DNA of 40,616 nt, taken from positions 1 to 40,616 of the forward strand of contig CALATN010000054.1 in the NCBI GenBank assembly GCA_937891895.1. Direction: 5' to 3'. Below the pieces are notes generated by a model. That model searched no databases and was not told where the DNA came from. It worked only from the letters and a program-made list of their open reading frames with translations. Source of the DNA: an uncultured Clostridia bacterium. GTDB taxonomy: Bacteria > Bacillota > Clostridia > Oscillospirales > Ruminococcaceae. The translations under genes were made by a program, and so were the position numbers. Positions 17,597 to 25,179 of the stretch are shown here, piece by piece; the stretch's first letter is position 1, and every line of letters starts with the position of its first letter.

Positions 17597-18412
17597 ATGG
17601 CAGTTTATCTCATAGATTTTGAAAATGTGACTTCGGCAGGTATTTCGGGCGTGCAGAAGCTTACCAAGGAGGACAAGGTCTATATTTTCTACACGGCAAA
17701 TGCGGCAAATATGTCCTTTGCGGCGCACCTCAACCTGCTGTCGAGTCCCGCTGAAATCATCTATTACAACGTGTCAAGCGGCGGTAAGAACGCCCTTGAT
17801 TTTCAGCTTTCCAGCTTTCTTGGCTACCTTATCAGCCAGGGCAAGGAAAAGCAATTCTATATCATCAGCAACGACCGCGGCTATGAGCACGTCAAGACAT
17901 TCTGGGAATTAAGCGGAATGGCCGAAGGTGTAACAATCAACGGCTCGCCGTCTGTAAACCGTACACTTGCCCTTGAGAAGCCATTTGCGGCAAGAATTGT
18001 TCAGGAGGCAAAGCAGGAAGAAATTCCTGTTGCAGAGGAACAGACAGTTCCCGAAATTGAGGAAACCGTACAGGAAAGCGTTGCGGAAGAAGCAATTGAA
18101 GAAGCAACTGCCGAACCTGAGGTTAAGAAGGAAGCACCTAAAAAGACAGTAAAGAAAAAGACAACCACAAAGAAAAAGCCTGCAAAGGAAGCTGTTCCCG
18201 AAGCAATGGACGTGCTGAAATCAGTGCTTGAAAAAGCAGAGGTTACGGACAGCAAGGAAACCGACAAAATCTATGACCTGCTGAAAAAATCCACGGGCAA
18301 ACAGCAGTTTTACCGTGAAATGCTGAAGATTTACGGTCTTGAACGCGGGGTTGAGGTATATAAGACAGTGCGTCCCGAATATACTAATCTTACAAAGCTT
18401 GTACGAAAGTAA
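17597..18412 (+). CDS. PIN-like (NYN-related) domain protein with charged linker
   Basis: A 271-residue protein. Residues 1-125 look like a PIN-like/NYN nuclease fold: YLIDFENV (Asp7, Glu9), ALDFQLSSFLG (Asp69) and FYIISNDRGYEHV (Asp93) give the acidic residues such nucleases use for metal binding. Then come an acidic Glu-rich stretch (about 139-175), a very lysine-rich stretch (176-198, built on KK repeats) and a C-terminal helical region of about 70 residues. RNase activity is inferred only from the fold-like pattern. GAAAGG lies 10 bases before the ATG, overlapping the end of folC. It ends the GNAT operon. Confidence 0.75.
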   Translation: MAVYLIDFENVTSAGISGVQKLTKEDKVYIFYTANAANMSFAAHLNLLSSPAEIIYYNVSSGGKNALDFQLSSFLGYLISQGKEKQFYIISNDRGYEHVKTFWELSGMAEGVTINGSPSVNRTLALEKPFAARIVQEAKQEEIPVAEEQTVPEIEETVQESVAEEAIEEATAEPEVKKEAPKKTVKKKTTTKKKPAKEAVPEAMDVLKSVLEKAEVTDSKETDKIYDLLKKSTGKQQFYREMLKIYGLERGVEVYKTVRPEYTNLTKLVRK

Positions 18413-18491
18413 TTTTTGGTACTGCATTGAAATGCACAAAAAAGCTGAAAATTTTTCGTCAAAAAAATTGTCGGAAAATACAATTCCGCTA

Positions 18492-18520
18492 TTGATATTA
18501 AACGTTTAATATGGTATAAT
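18492..18520 (+). promoter_or_regulatory. Sigma-A promoter of cellobiose phosphorylase
   Basis: -35 TTGATA (18492-18497), a 17-base spacer and -10 TATAAT (18515-18520) preceded by TGG. The spacer is mostly occupied by the palindrome at 18495-18512. The leader is about 85 bases. Confidence 0.85.
18495..18512 (+). promoter_or_regulatory. LacI/GalR-type operator overlapping the promoter
   Basis: A perfect 18-bp palindrome centred on CG: ATATTAAAC-GTTTAATAT. The central AAACGTTT is the classic core of LacI/GalR-family operators, and its position between -35 and -10 fits repression by blocking RNA polymerase. The repressor gene is not in the window. Confidence 0.75.
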
Positions 18521-18610
18521 GTCTTTGAATAGTGTAGCTGTCAAAGCTATATTGTTGCGCAATAATGAGAAATTCTGCTCAGGCAGATAACAGAAAGGAA
18601 GATTTTACAC

Positions 18611-21085
18611 ATGAAATTCGGTTTCTATGATGACGCTAATAAGGAATACGTCATTACCTCACCGAAAACTCCTTACCCTTGGATCAACTACCTCGGTACA
18701 CAGGATTTCTTCGGACTTATCTCCAACACAGCAGGCGGCTACCACTTCTATAAGGACGCTCGTCTTGCTCGTATCACTCGCTATCGTTACAACAACGTTC
18801 CTGCTGACGCCGGCGGACGTTACTTCTACATAAACGACAACGGTACAGTATGGAACCCGGGCTGGTCCCCAGTCAAGACTGACCTTGACGAGTACAAGTG
18901 CCGTCACGGTATGGGCTACACAATCATCAACGGTAAGAAGAACGGTCTTTCCGCTGAGGTTACTTTCTTCGTACCACAGAACTTCACAGGCGAAATCCAG
19001 AAGGTTGTTCTCAAGAACGAAAGCGCTGAAGCTAAGTCCTTCAAGCTCTTCTCCTTCATCGAATGGTGTCTCTGGGATGCTCAGGACGACTCCGCTAACT
19101 TCCAGAGAAACTTCAACACAGGTGAAGTTGAACTGGAAAAGAACGGCGCTGTTATCTACCATAAGACTGAATACAAGGAAAGAAGAAACCACTTCGCTTT
19201 CTATGCAGTAAATGATACAGTTGACGGCTTTGATACTGACCGTGAAACATTCATGGGCGATATCTACCACGACTTCCAGGACCCTGTAACAGTATTCAAC
19301 GGTAAGCCTGAAAACTCCGTTGCTGACGGCTGGTCCCCAATCGCTTCCCACTACAAGGAAATCACTCTTGCTGCTGGCGAAGAAAAGACTCTCGTATTTA
19401 TGCTCGGTTACGTTGAAAACCCATATCCTGAAAAGTTCAACGCTGACGGCTCCATGAACAAGTCCAAGGCTTACGAGATGATGGCTAAGTACGATACAGC
19501 TGAAAAGGTTGACGCTGCATTTGAAGAACTCAAGCAGACTTGGGACGCTCTCCTCGACAAGTATACTCTTACCTGCCCTGATGAAAAGCTCAACAGACAG
19601 GTTAACATCTGGAACCAGTACCAGTGTATGGTTACATTCAATATGTCACGTTCCGCTTCTTACTTTGAAAGCGGTATCGGACGTGGTATGGGCTTCCGTG
19701 ACTCCAACCAGGATATCCTCGGCTTCGTTCACCAGATTCCTGAAAGAGCAAGAGAAAGAATCCTCGATATCGCTGCTACACAGCTTGAGGACGGCGGCAA
19801 CTACCACCAGTACCAGCCTCTTACCAAGAAGGGTAACGACGCTGCTGGTACAAACTTCAACGATGACCCACTGTGGATGATCCTTTCCACTGCTTCCTAC
19901 ATCAAGGAAACAGGTGATTATGATATCCTCAAGGAAATGGTTGACTACAAGAACGACCCTGCTCTTGCACAGCCACTCCTTGACCACCTCAAGAGAAGCT
20001 TCTATCACGTTGTTGACAACAAGGGTCCTCACGGCCTCCCACTTATCGGACGTGCTGACTGGAATGACTGTCTTAACCTCAACTGCTTCTCCCGTGTTCC
20101 AGGCGAAAGCTTCCAGAATACAGCTTCCAATATTGCTAAGGAAGTTCACCCAGAAACAGGTGCTCCGCTTAACGAGGAAACAGCTGAATCCGTAATGATC
20201 GCTGGTATGTTCACATACATCGGCCCTGAATACGTTGCACTCTGCCGCAAGATGGGTGACAACGCTGAAGCTGATAAGGCACAGGCTGAAATCGACAAGA
20301 TGAAGCAGGCTATTATCGACTACGGCTGGGACGGCGAATGGTTCCTCCGTGCTTATGACGCATACGGAAGAAAGGTTGGTTCCAAGGAAAATGAAGAAGG
20401 TAAGATCTTCATCGAACCACAGGGCTTCTGTATCATGTCCGATATCGGCGGCAAGGAATTCACAGACAAGACTATGGCAAGCATTGACAAGTACCTCGGT
20501 ACAAAGCACGGTCTTGTTCTCAACAACCCTGCATTTACAAAGTACGTTGTAGAATACGGCGAGATTTCCACATACCCAGGCGGTTACAAGGAAAACGCAG
20601 GTATCTTCTGCCACAACAACGCTTGGATCATGTGTGCTGCTGCTTACGCAGGCATGGGTGATGTTGCGTTCGATTACTATACAAGAATTGCTCCTGCTTA
20701 TCAGGAAGACGAAAAGCTCCACAGAACTGAGCCATATGTTTACGCACAGATGGTTGCAGGTAAGGACGCTAAGCGTTTCGGCGAAGCTAAGAACAGCTGG
20801 CTTACAGGTACAGCTTCCTGGAACTTCGTTGCAATTTCCCAGTATATCCTCGGTATCATTCCTGACTATGACGGTCTGAAGATCGACCCATCCATTCCAA
20901 AGGCTTGGGACGGCTACACAGTTTCCCGTTACTACCGCGGTGCTACATACAACATCAAGATTGAAAACCCTGACCACGTTTCCAAGGGTATCAAGTCTAT
21001 CACAGTTGACGGCAAGGCTATCGAAGGCAATATCCTTCCTAACTTTGACGGCGGCGTTCACGAAGTTGTTGCAGTAATGGGCTAA
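18611..21085 (+). CDS. Cellobiose phosphorylase (GH94)
   Basis: An 824-residue GH94 enzyme, close to the usual 810-residue cellobiose phosphorylase length and much shorter than cellodextrin phosphorylases (about 980). It begins MKFGFYDDANKEYVIT and contains GFRDSNQDILGFVH and GRADWNDCLNL; Asp483 in the latter is the expected general acid and, as I recall, matches the numbering of the C. thermocellum enzyme. It converts cellobiose plus phosphate to glucose-1-phosphate and glucose in the cytoplasm. No signal peptide is present. Codons are strongly biased to AAC, AAG, TCC, CTC and CCA compared with neighbours, a sign of high expression. The promoter-operator at 18492-18520 suggests sugar-controlled repression. 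Confidence 0.96.
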   Translation: MKFGFYDDANKEYVITSPKTPYPWINYLGTQDFFGLISNTAGGYHFYKDARLARITRYRYNNVPADAGGRYFYINDNGTVWNPGWSPVKTDLDEYKCRHGMGYTIINGKKNGLSAEVTFFVPQNFTGEIQKVVLKNESAEAKSFKLFSFIEWCLWDAQDDSANFQRNFNTGEVELEKNGAVIYHKTEYKERRNHFAFYAVNDTVDGFDTDRETFMGDIYHDFQDPVTVFNGKPENSVADGWSPIASHYKEITLAAGEEKTLVFMLGYVENPYPEKFNADGSMNKSKAYEMMAKYDTAEKVDAAFEELKQTWDALLDKYTLTCPDEKLNRQVNIWNQYQCMVTFNMSRSASYFESGIGRGMGFRDSNQDILGFVHQIPERARERILDIAATQLEDGGNYHQYQPLTKKGNDAAGTNFNDDPLWMILSTASYIKETGDYDILKEMVDYKNDPALAQPLLDHLKRSFYHVVDNKGPHGLPLIGRADWNDCLNLNCFSRVPGESFQNTASNIAKEVHPETGAPLNEETAESVMIAGMFTYIGPEYVALCRKMGDNAEADKAQAEIDKMKQAIIDYGWDGEWFLRAYDAYGRKVGSKENEEGKIFIEPQGFCIMSDIGGKEFTDKTMASIDKYLGTKHGLVLNNPAFTKYVVEYGEISTYPGGYKENAGIFCHNNAWIMCAAAYAGMGDVAFDYYTRIAPAYQEDEKLHRTEPYVYAQMVAGKDAKRFGEAKNSWLTGTASWNFVAISQYILGIIPDYDGLKIDPSIPKAWDGYTVSRYYRGATYNIKIENPDHVSKGIKSITVDGKAIEGNILPNFDGGVHEVVAVMG

Positions 21086-21100
21086 TTTCATAAAAATCAA

Positions 21101-21127
21101 GACTCCGACTTGTTCGGAGTCTTTTTT
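21101..21127 (+). terminator. Rho-independent terminator of cellobiose phosphorylase
   Basis: GACTCCGA (21101-21108), loop CTTGT, TCGGAGTC (21114-21121), then six T residues. It starts 15 bases after the stop codon. Confidence 0.92.
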
Positions 21128-21196
21128 GCATATAAATGCACACAAATGTTCGATGAAATTTGTGCAAAAAATCGAACAAAATTTCGACAAAAAGCC

Positions 21197-21225
21197 TTGA
21201 CAAAACAGAACAGGTGTTCTATAAT
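21197..21225 (+). promoter_or_regulatory. Perfect consensus sigma-A promoter of the small membrane protein
   Basis: -35 TTGACA (21197-21202), an exact 17-base spacer and -10 TATAAT (21220-21225). Both hexamers match consensus, so the gene should be very strongly transcribed unless repressed. The spacer holds the SOS-like palindrome at 21207-21220. Confidence 0.9.
21207..21220 (+). promoter_or_regulatory. SOS (LexA-like) box inside the promoter
   Basis: AGAAC-AGGT-GTTCT is a perfect palindrome of the Gram-positive LexA form GAAC-N4-GTTC, lying in the -35/-10 spacer and touching the -10. Two imperfect copies follow at 21233-21246 (AGAAC-AAAC-GTGCA) and 21246-21259 (AGAAC-AAAT-GTACA), repeated with 13-base periodicity. 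An upstream near-match CGAAC-AAAA-TTTCG is at 21173-21186. Confidence 0.75.
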
Positions 21226-21299
21226 ATAAAACAGAACAAACGTGCAGAACAAATGTACACTTGCGCAGAGAAAAAAGATGCGTCGAAAGGATTTTTATT

Positions 21300-21557
21300 A
21301 TGACAACTTCCAATGCAAGAAAGCTTAACATTGAAAAAAATATTACAATGACAAGACGTGTGTCAAGAAAAAACAATCTTATGATGCAGAAGCTCGCAGG
21401 TATTGTTATGCTTATTTTCGTTGCAGCTTGCCTTGCAATCGGCGGACGCTCCGTTGCGGCAATAATTCTTGTGCCGTTTGCATTTGCCGCACTTTTTTCC
21501 AAGGAAAAGGTGCTTGACTTTGGTCTGTTTTCAAATAAAGCGAACTATTACAGATAA
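21300..21557 (+). CDS. Small two-helix membrane protein, probably SOS-induced
   Basis: An 85-residue protein I do not recognise. Residues 1-29 are basic and hydrophilic (MTTSNARKLNIEKNI...RRVSRKNN). Residues about 31-48 and 51-66 are hydrophobic and separated by GGRS, forming a likely membrane hairpin. A short tail ends ANYYR. The ATG at 21300 is chosen because GAAAGG lies 9 bases upstream; an ATG at 21261 would add 13 residues with no good ribosome binding site. The promoter is perfect consensus with SOS boxes, so DNA damage induction is the natural reading. By analogy with YneA and similar small SOS-induced membrane proteins it could be a division inhibitor, but there is no LysM domain and no sequence proof. 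Confidence 0.7.
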   Translation: MTTSNARKLNIEKNITMTRRVSRKNNLMMQKLAGIVMLIFVAACLAIGGRSVAAIILVPFAFAALFSKEKVLDFGLFSNKANYYR

Positions 21558-21565
21558 ATTTCCTG

Positions 21566-21594
21566 TTGCAGAAAAAATATTTTTGCAGTATAAT
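21566..21594 (+). promoter_or_regulatory. Sigma-A promoter of the lipoprotein pair
   Basis: -35 TTGCAG (21566-21571), a 17-base spacer and -10 TATAAT (21589-21594). It begins 9 bases after the stop of the small membrane protein, giving the lipoproteins their own promoter. No extended -10 TG is present here. Confidence 0.75.
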
Positions 21595-21621
21595 GAAATT
21601 ATGAAAAATTTCAAGTCCGTG

Positions 21622-21646
21622 AAGTGTATTTATATTGAATACACTT
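21622..21646 (+). promoter_or_regulatory. Leader hairpin directly before the lipoprotein ribosome binding site
   Basis: AAGTGTATT (21622-21630), a 7-base loop and AATACACTT (21638-21646) form a 9-bp stem. The ribosome binding site CTGGAGG follows with no gap (21647-21653). It may stabilise the 5' end of the mRNA or modulate ribosome access. Confidence 0.55.
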
Positions 21647-21659
21647 CTGGAGGAATTAT

Positions 21660-22553
21660 ATGAAAAAATATTTTTTATTGACGGCAATTTCCGCGGTGCT
21701 GCTCCTGACCGCCTGCGGAAGAAATCAAAATAATTCTGATGAAACATCGGCAGCAGCCGTTGTGCAGACTTCGGAAACAACCCTGAACAGCATTACCGAA
21801 ATGACGGTTCCCGCATTTGAACCTGAGTGGGAAGAAACAGAGGTTACAAGCCCTGCATATATTCCCGAGGAACCGCCTCAGACAACCACATATCTCGCTT
21901 CAACACCGTTGATGACGGAGGATATCGTGTTTGAAACAACTATCCAGACAACGGAGTTTACTACTGTAGCTCAGACCGAAGAAATCACTGCTTCGGAAGA
22001 AACGGAGGACACTTTTTTCGAAGCTTGTGTTTACAGCGTTGAGGAAAATGCTGTCCTTGTCGGAATGAAAGGTGATACCTTTATCGGTCCCGACGGTACA
22101 GATGTGTACATATTCGGTAAGTATGACGTGGAAAAGGGAGATACTGTCGAGATAATTTTTACTGAGGAAGTCGGAATTGACGATTTTTATCCCCTCGAAA
22201 TCAGGGAACAGTTTATCGTGAGCCTTGAAAAGGTTGAATATGCACAGGAGTATAACCTGCCCTATGACAGCGGAGATTATGATGTTCCTGACGTTGAACT
22301 GGGAGAAAACGAGTATGCCGCTTACATAACTGATGTTTTCGGAAACAAGAACGGCGGATATTCACTCGTTGTTGAAGCCTATAATGTTATGGGCTACTAT
22401 TCACCTGTCCTGATTTCACTTTATAGCGAGAGTGAGTTTGAAAAAGGGGAGTGGGTAAAGGTTGAATTTGCACCTGAAACCTGTTTTATGGAAACTATAC
22501 CATTGCAGGTTGCAAAGCAGGATATTTTAGGGATTGAGCTGATTGATTATTGA
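21660..22553 (+). CDS. Lipoprotein of unknown function
   Basis: A 297-residue exported lipoprotein. The signal peptide MKKYFLLTAISAVLLLTAC has the lipobox LTAC with Cys19 as the lipidation site. Residues about 20-120 are a low-complexity linker rich in Thr, Glu, Ser and Pro, which should hold the rest off the membrane through the wall. The C-terminal 170 residues (from FEACVYSVEENAVLVGMKGD) look like two beta-rich repeats, each containing a GD or GE motif before a VEI or VKVEF strand (KYDVEKGDTVEIIF; FEKGEWVKVEF). No enzyme motif was recognised. It is 21 bases before the VanY-like gene, so the pair is co-expressed and probably acts at the cell surface. Confidence 0.75.
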   Translation: MKKYFLLTAISAVLLLTACGRNQNNSDETSAAAVVQTSETTLNSITEMTVPAFEPEWEETEVTSPAYIPEEPPQTTTYLASTPLMTEDIVFETTIQTTEFTTVAQTEEITASEETEDTFFEACVYSVEENAVLVGMKGDTFIGPDGTDVYIFGKYDVEKGDTVEIIFTEEVGIDDFYPLEIREQFIVSLEKVEYAQEYNLPYDSGDYDVPDVELGENEYAAYITDVFGNKNGGYSLVVEAYNVMGYYSPVLISLYSESEFEKGEWVKVEFAPETCFMETIPLQVAKQDILGIELIDY

Positions 22554-22574
22554 TGCCGTCAGGAAAGGCACGGG

Positions 22575-23588
22575 ATGAAAAAATATATTGCAATACTGCT
22601 TGCAGCTTTTCTGCTTGCAGGCTGTGAAAAAATTGAGGATGAGCCTGCTATGGCAACGCTTCCGTCTGAGTCTATAACGCAGGTTGAAACCATTACACAA
22701 ACAGAAGCAACAGCCCCCGAAACATACGCGGAGTTGCCCAAAATAACTGATGAAACGGAAACTGAAGCCGCTGTTGAGGTCGGAGGTGACGCTGAAGATG
22801 TCAGCGAAACAGTGAACGTTGAAAGCATATCGCTTACATTTTATGAGGTGTTCTTGCAGGTCGGACAAACCAAAATGCCGATTGTAACTATGTCTCCCGA
22901 AAATGCAAGCGACAAAAGCGAAATCTGGACAACAACCGATGATACCGTTGCAAGTGTCGACGGGCTTGGAAATATAAAGGCCTTATCTGAGGGAAAATGT
23001 GTCGTTACTGTAACATCAGTGCAGAATCCTGATGTTTCAGCAAGCGTTGCGGTAACCGTTACGAGCGCTCCTCAGCTTACATATATTGACGGAATTCTTA
23101 TTGCAAACAAAACCTATGCGCTTCCTCCCGACTATGCCCCCGGTGTTAATACCGAAGCGGAGGATGCTTTCTATAAAATGCAGGCTGAAGCTCACGACCT
23201 CGGGCTTACACTGTATATCTCATCAGGCTACAGAAGCTATGACTATCAGGCTGGCTTGTATCAGCGTTATGTTGACCGAAGCGGCAAAGCAGAGGCTGAC
23301 AGATATTCTGCAAGACCCGGCCATTCTGAACATCAGACGGGACTTGCCTTCGACCTGAACACAATCAGCGATGAATTCAAGGATACAGATGAAGGTAAAT
23401 GGGTTGCGGACAATTGTCATAAATACGGATTTATCATCCGCTATCCTGAGGAGAAGGAAAGTGTTACGGGATATATGTATGAGCCGTGGCATATTCGCTA
23501 TCTTGGTGTGGAAACAGCAACTGCCGTTTATGAAAGCGGTTTGTGCCTTGAAGAATATCTTGGCATTACGTCTGAATATAACGAATAA
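22575..23588 (+). CDS. D-alanyl-D-alanine carboxypeptidase lipoprotein (VanY/M15B)
   Basis: A 337-residue surface lipoprotein. The signal peptide has lipobox LAGC with Cys17. A Thr/Glu-rich linker spans about 20-80, a bacterial Ig-like (BIG2) domain about 82-162 (SISLTFYEVFLQVGQT ... GKCVVTVTS), and an M15B peptidase domain about 168-330. Catalytic and zinc residues are in SGYRSY (217-222), RPGHSEHQTGLAFDL (His253, Asp260) and EPWHIRY (Glu303, His306). It trims the terminal D-Ala of peptidoglycan stem peptides. AGGAAAGG precedes the ATG. A role in vancomycin resistance is unlikely without van neighbours. Confidence 0.92.
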   Translation: MKKYIAILLAAFLLAGCEKIEDEPAMATLPSESITQVETITQTEATAPETYAELPKITDETETEAAVEVGGDAEDVSETVNVESISLTFYEVFLQVGQTKMPIVTMSPENASDKSEIWTTTDDTVASVDGLGNIKALSEGKCVVTVTSVQNPDVSASVAVTVTSAPQLTYIDGILIANKTYALPPDYAPGVNTEAEDAFYKMQAEAHDLGLTLYISSGYRSYDYQAGLYQRYVDRSGKAEADRYSARPGHSEHQTGLAFDLNTISDEFKDTDEGKWVADNCHKYGFIIRYPEEKESVTGYMYEPWHIRYLGVETATAVYESGLCLEEYLGITSEYNE

Positions 23589-23590
23589 AA

Positions 23591-23615
23591 AAGGGTACCG
23601 ATTTTCGGTACCCTT
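23591..23615. terminator. Bidirectional terminator between VanY-like and GGDEF genes
   Basis: AAGGGTACCGA (23591-23601), loop TTT, TCGGTACCCTT (23605-23615). Six A residues precede it, giving a T run on the minus strand, and TT follows on the plus strand. Its 11-bp stem is identical to the one at 14267-14293. Confidence 0.88.
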
Positions 23616-23623
23616 TTGGCTTG

Positions 23624-25003
23624 CTATATGTGGAGTGCTTCTCCCTTTTTCATCTGTGCAATTCCGTATTCAAGACGGATTTTGCCGCTTGTGTATAGCT
23701 TGTTGAAAACCTCAATTATTCTTTTTGCAACAAGTTCGCTGTTTTCAGCATTTGCATTCATAAGAATTACAACAAGCTGCTTGCTGGAATAACGTGTCGA
23801 AACGTCAACACGGCGAAGTGAGTTGTAAATTGCCTTTTCAAGAATTTCAAGTGCCGCTTCAACCTCGCTGATTTCGGGTTCTCCGCCTGTTGAAGAAACT
23901 GCTGTAAAAAGAAGCGTTGAAACGTCATGTTTATCTCTTTCAACAAATCGGCGGATAAAGTTGTAAACGTGGTGAAAATTATCGTAATCCATAAGGTAAG
24001 CACCGTTTCCGCTGTCTGTTCTGTCCATAATCTCGCGGAGATAATCAAGGTCGACAGCATTGCTTGAGCGGTTGCTTTCAGCTTCTTTCTTGTCACTGTA
24101 AAAGTGGAAGGAATTTTTACCGTTCTGTTTTACATAATAAAGCGCTTTGTCAGCAGCATTGTAAAGCTCCTTGAATTCCGTGCCGTCGTCAGGAGCCTGG
24201 GCAATACCGATTGAAACGGAGGAGTTGGTTTCAAACTTGCATTCGTCAAGCTTGCGGCACAGGTCAGTAAGAATATCTCCTGCAAGGTTGCTCAGCTCGT
24301 TTTTGCTACGTGCACTTCTTACGAAAACGACAAATTCGTCGCCACCGATACGGCAGAGAATATCTTCTGTTCCGCAGTATTCTTCAAGGGTTTCGGCAAA
24401 CATTTTCAAAGTTCTGTCGCCTGCAATATGACCGTAGTTGTCATTGATTGCCTTGAAGTTGTCCATATCAATCATCATCAGAGCACCGTTTTCGCCGTTC
24501 TCAAAAAGCTTGTTTACAGCGTCTTCCGTGTAGTTTCTGTTCCACAGCCCCGTAAGTGCGTCCTTCTGTGATTTGTTCTTTATGTCAGTAACCTCCTGAG
24601 TTTTCTGCATAAGCTTTTGTGCAAGACTCTTACGCAAATCCTCAAGCTCAAGTATGCGTGAAATTCTCGAACGCATTACCTCAGGAACAAAGGGTTTTGC
24701 GATAAAATCAAGGGCACCTGACATAAAGCATTTCGTTTCAGTTTCAGCATCTGAGTCAGCAGTAAGGAATATTACAGGAATATCCTTGGTGTCAGGGGCA
24801 GCTTTGAGCTTTTCAAAAACCTCAAAGCCGTCCATTTCAGGCATATTGATATCAAGCAGAATAAGGTCAAAACTCTGATTTTCAATACATCCGAGTGCCT
24901 CTGCGCCGCTTGATGCAGGAGTAATTTCATATATACTCCGCAGAACATTTTTAGCAACCGTGAGATTAAGCTTATTGTCGTCCACAATAAGGATTTTCTT
25001 CAT
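23624..25003 (-). CDS. Response regulator diguanylate cyclase with second degenerate GGDEF domain
   Basis: A 459-residue cytoplasmic protein. Residues 1-120 are a receiver domain (acidic Asp8/Asp9 in LIVDDN, phospho-acceptor Asp51 in LLDINMPEMDG, Lys103). After a short coiled linker comes a GGDEF domain (about 145-300) with an intact active site RIGGDEF (218-224), so it should make c-di-GMP. The allosteric I-site RxxD is absent (GTED at 211-214). Residues 315-459 look like a second GGDEF fold (YLMDYDNFHHVYNFI) in which the signature is replaced by RYSSKQL. Start ATG 25003 has AAAGGAAGA just upstream; the 23-residue longer reading has no such site. It is divergent from the BMP-kinase operon. 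Confidence 0.9.
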   Translation of the reverse strand: MKKILIVDDNKLNLTVAKNVLRSIYEITPASSGAEALGCIENQSFDLILLDINMPEMDGFEVFEKLKAAPDTKDIPVIFLTADSDAETETKCFMSGALDFIAKPFVPEVMRSRISRILELEDLRKSLAQKLMQKTQEVTDIKNKSQKDALTGLWNRNYTEDAVNKLFENGENGALMMIDMDNFKAINDNYGHIAGDRTLKMFAETLEEYCGTEDILCRIGGDEFVVFVRSARSKNELSNLAGDILTDLCRKLDECKFETNSSVSIGIAQAPDDGTEFKELYNAADKALYYVKQNGKNSFHFYSDKKEAESNRSSNAVDLDYLREIMDRTDSGNGAYLMDYDNFHHVYNFIRRFVERDKHDVSTLLFTAVSSTGGEPEISEVEAALEILEKAIYNSLRRVDVSTRYSSKQLVVILMNANAENSELVAKRIIEVFNKLYTSGKIRLEYGIAQMKKGEALHI

Positions 25004-25043
25004 AGCGGTCTTCCTTTCGTGATATTCTGAAATCGTTATCTTC

Positions 25044-25072
25044 ATTTTACCATAATATTGTAATAAAAGCAA
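25044..25072 (-). promoter_or_regulatory. Sigma-A promoter of the receiver-GGDEF gene
   Basis: On the minus strand, -35 TTGCTT (25072-25067), a 17-base spacer and -10 TAAAAT (25049-25044) preceded by TGG. It lies 40 bases before the start. Confidence 0.7.
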
Positions 25073-25103
25073 CCGTTTATGGCTAATTTTATCGTATTCG
25101 AAC

Positions 25104-25132
25104 TTGAAAGAAAGCGATTAGTATGTTATAAT
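25104..25132 (+). promoter_or_regulatory. Sigma-A promoter of the BMP-BMP-kinase operon
   Basis: -35 TTGAAA (25104-25109), a 17-base spacer and -10 TATAAT (25127-25132) preceded by TGT. It is back to back with the GGDEF promoter, the two -35 boxes being 31 bases apart, so a shared regulator could bind between them. Confidence 0.82.
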
Positions 25133-25179
25133 TGTATATAATGGTAATTATGTAATTTGAAAAGGAAAAGTGATTTGAT

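Noticed and set aside
21233..21259. The AGAACAAA repeats read as plasmid or replication iterons or a short CRISPR-like array.
   Set aside because: Only two adjacent 13-base units are present, and they match degenerate copies of the GAAC-N4-GTTC site upstream, so extra regulator sites explain them better.
19646..21502. A 618-codon open frame on the minus strand opposite cellobiose phosphorylase.
   Set aside because: It mirrors a gene with extreme codon bias, which removes antisense stops. The translation is Cys/Val/Ser-rich with no domain, its start lies inside the small membrane protein gene, and there is no ribosome binding site.
22575..23588. Vancomycin-resistance VanY.
   Set aside because: No vanHAX, vanRS or other resistance neighbours; lipoprotein D,D-carboxypeptidases of this layout are common housekeeping wall enzymes.
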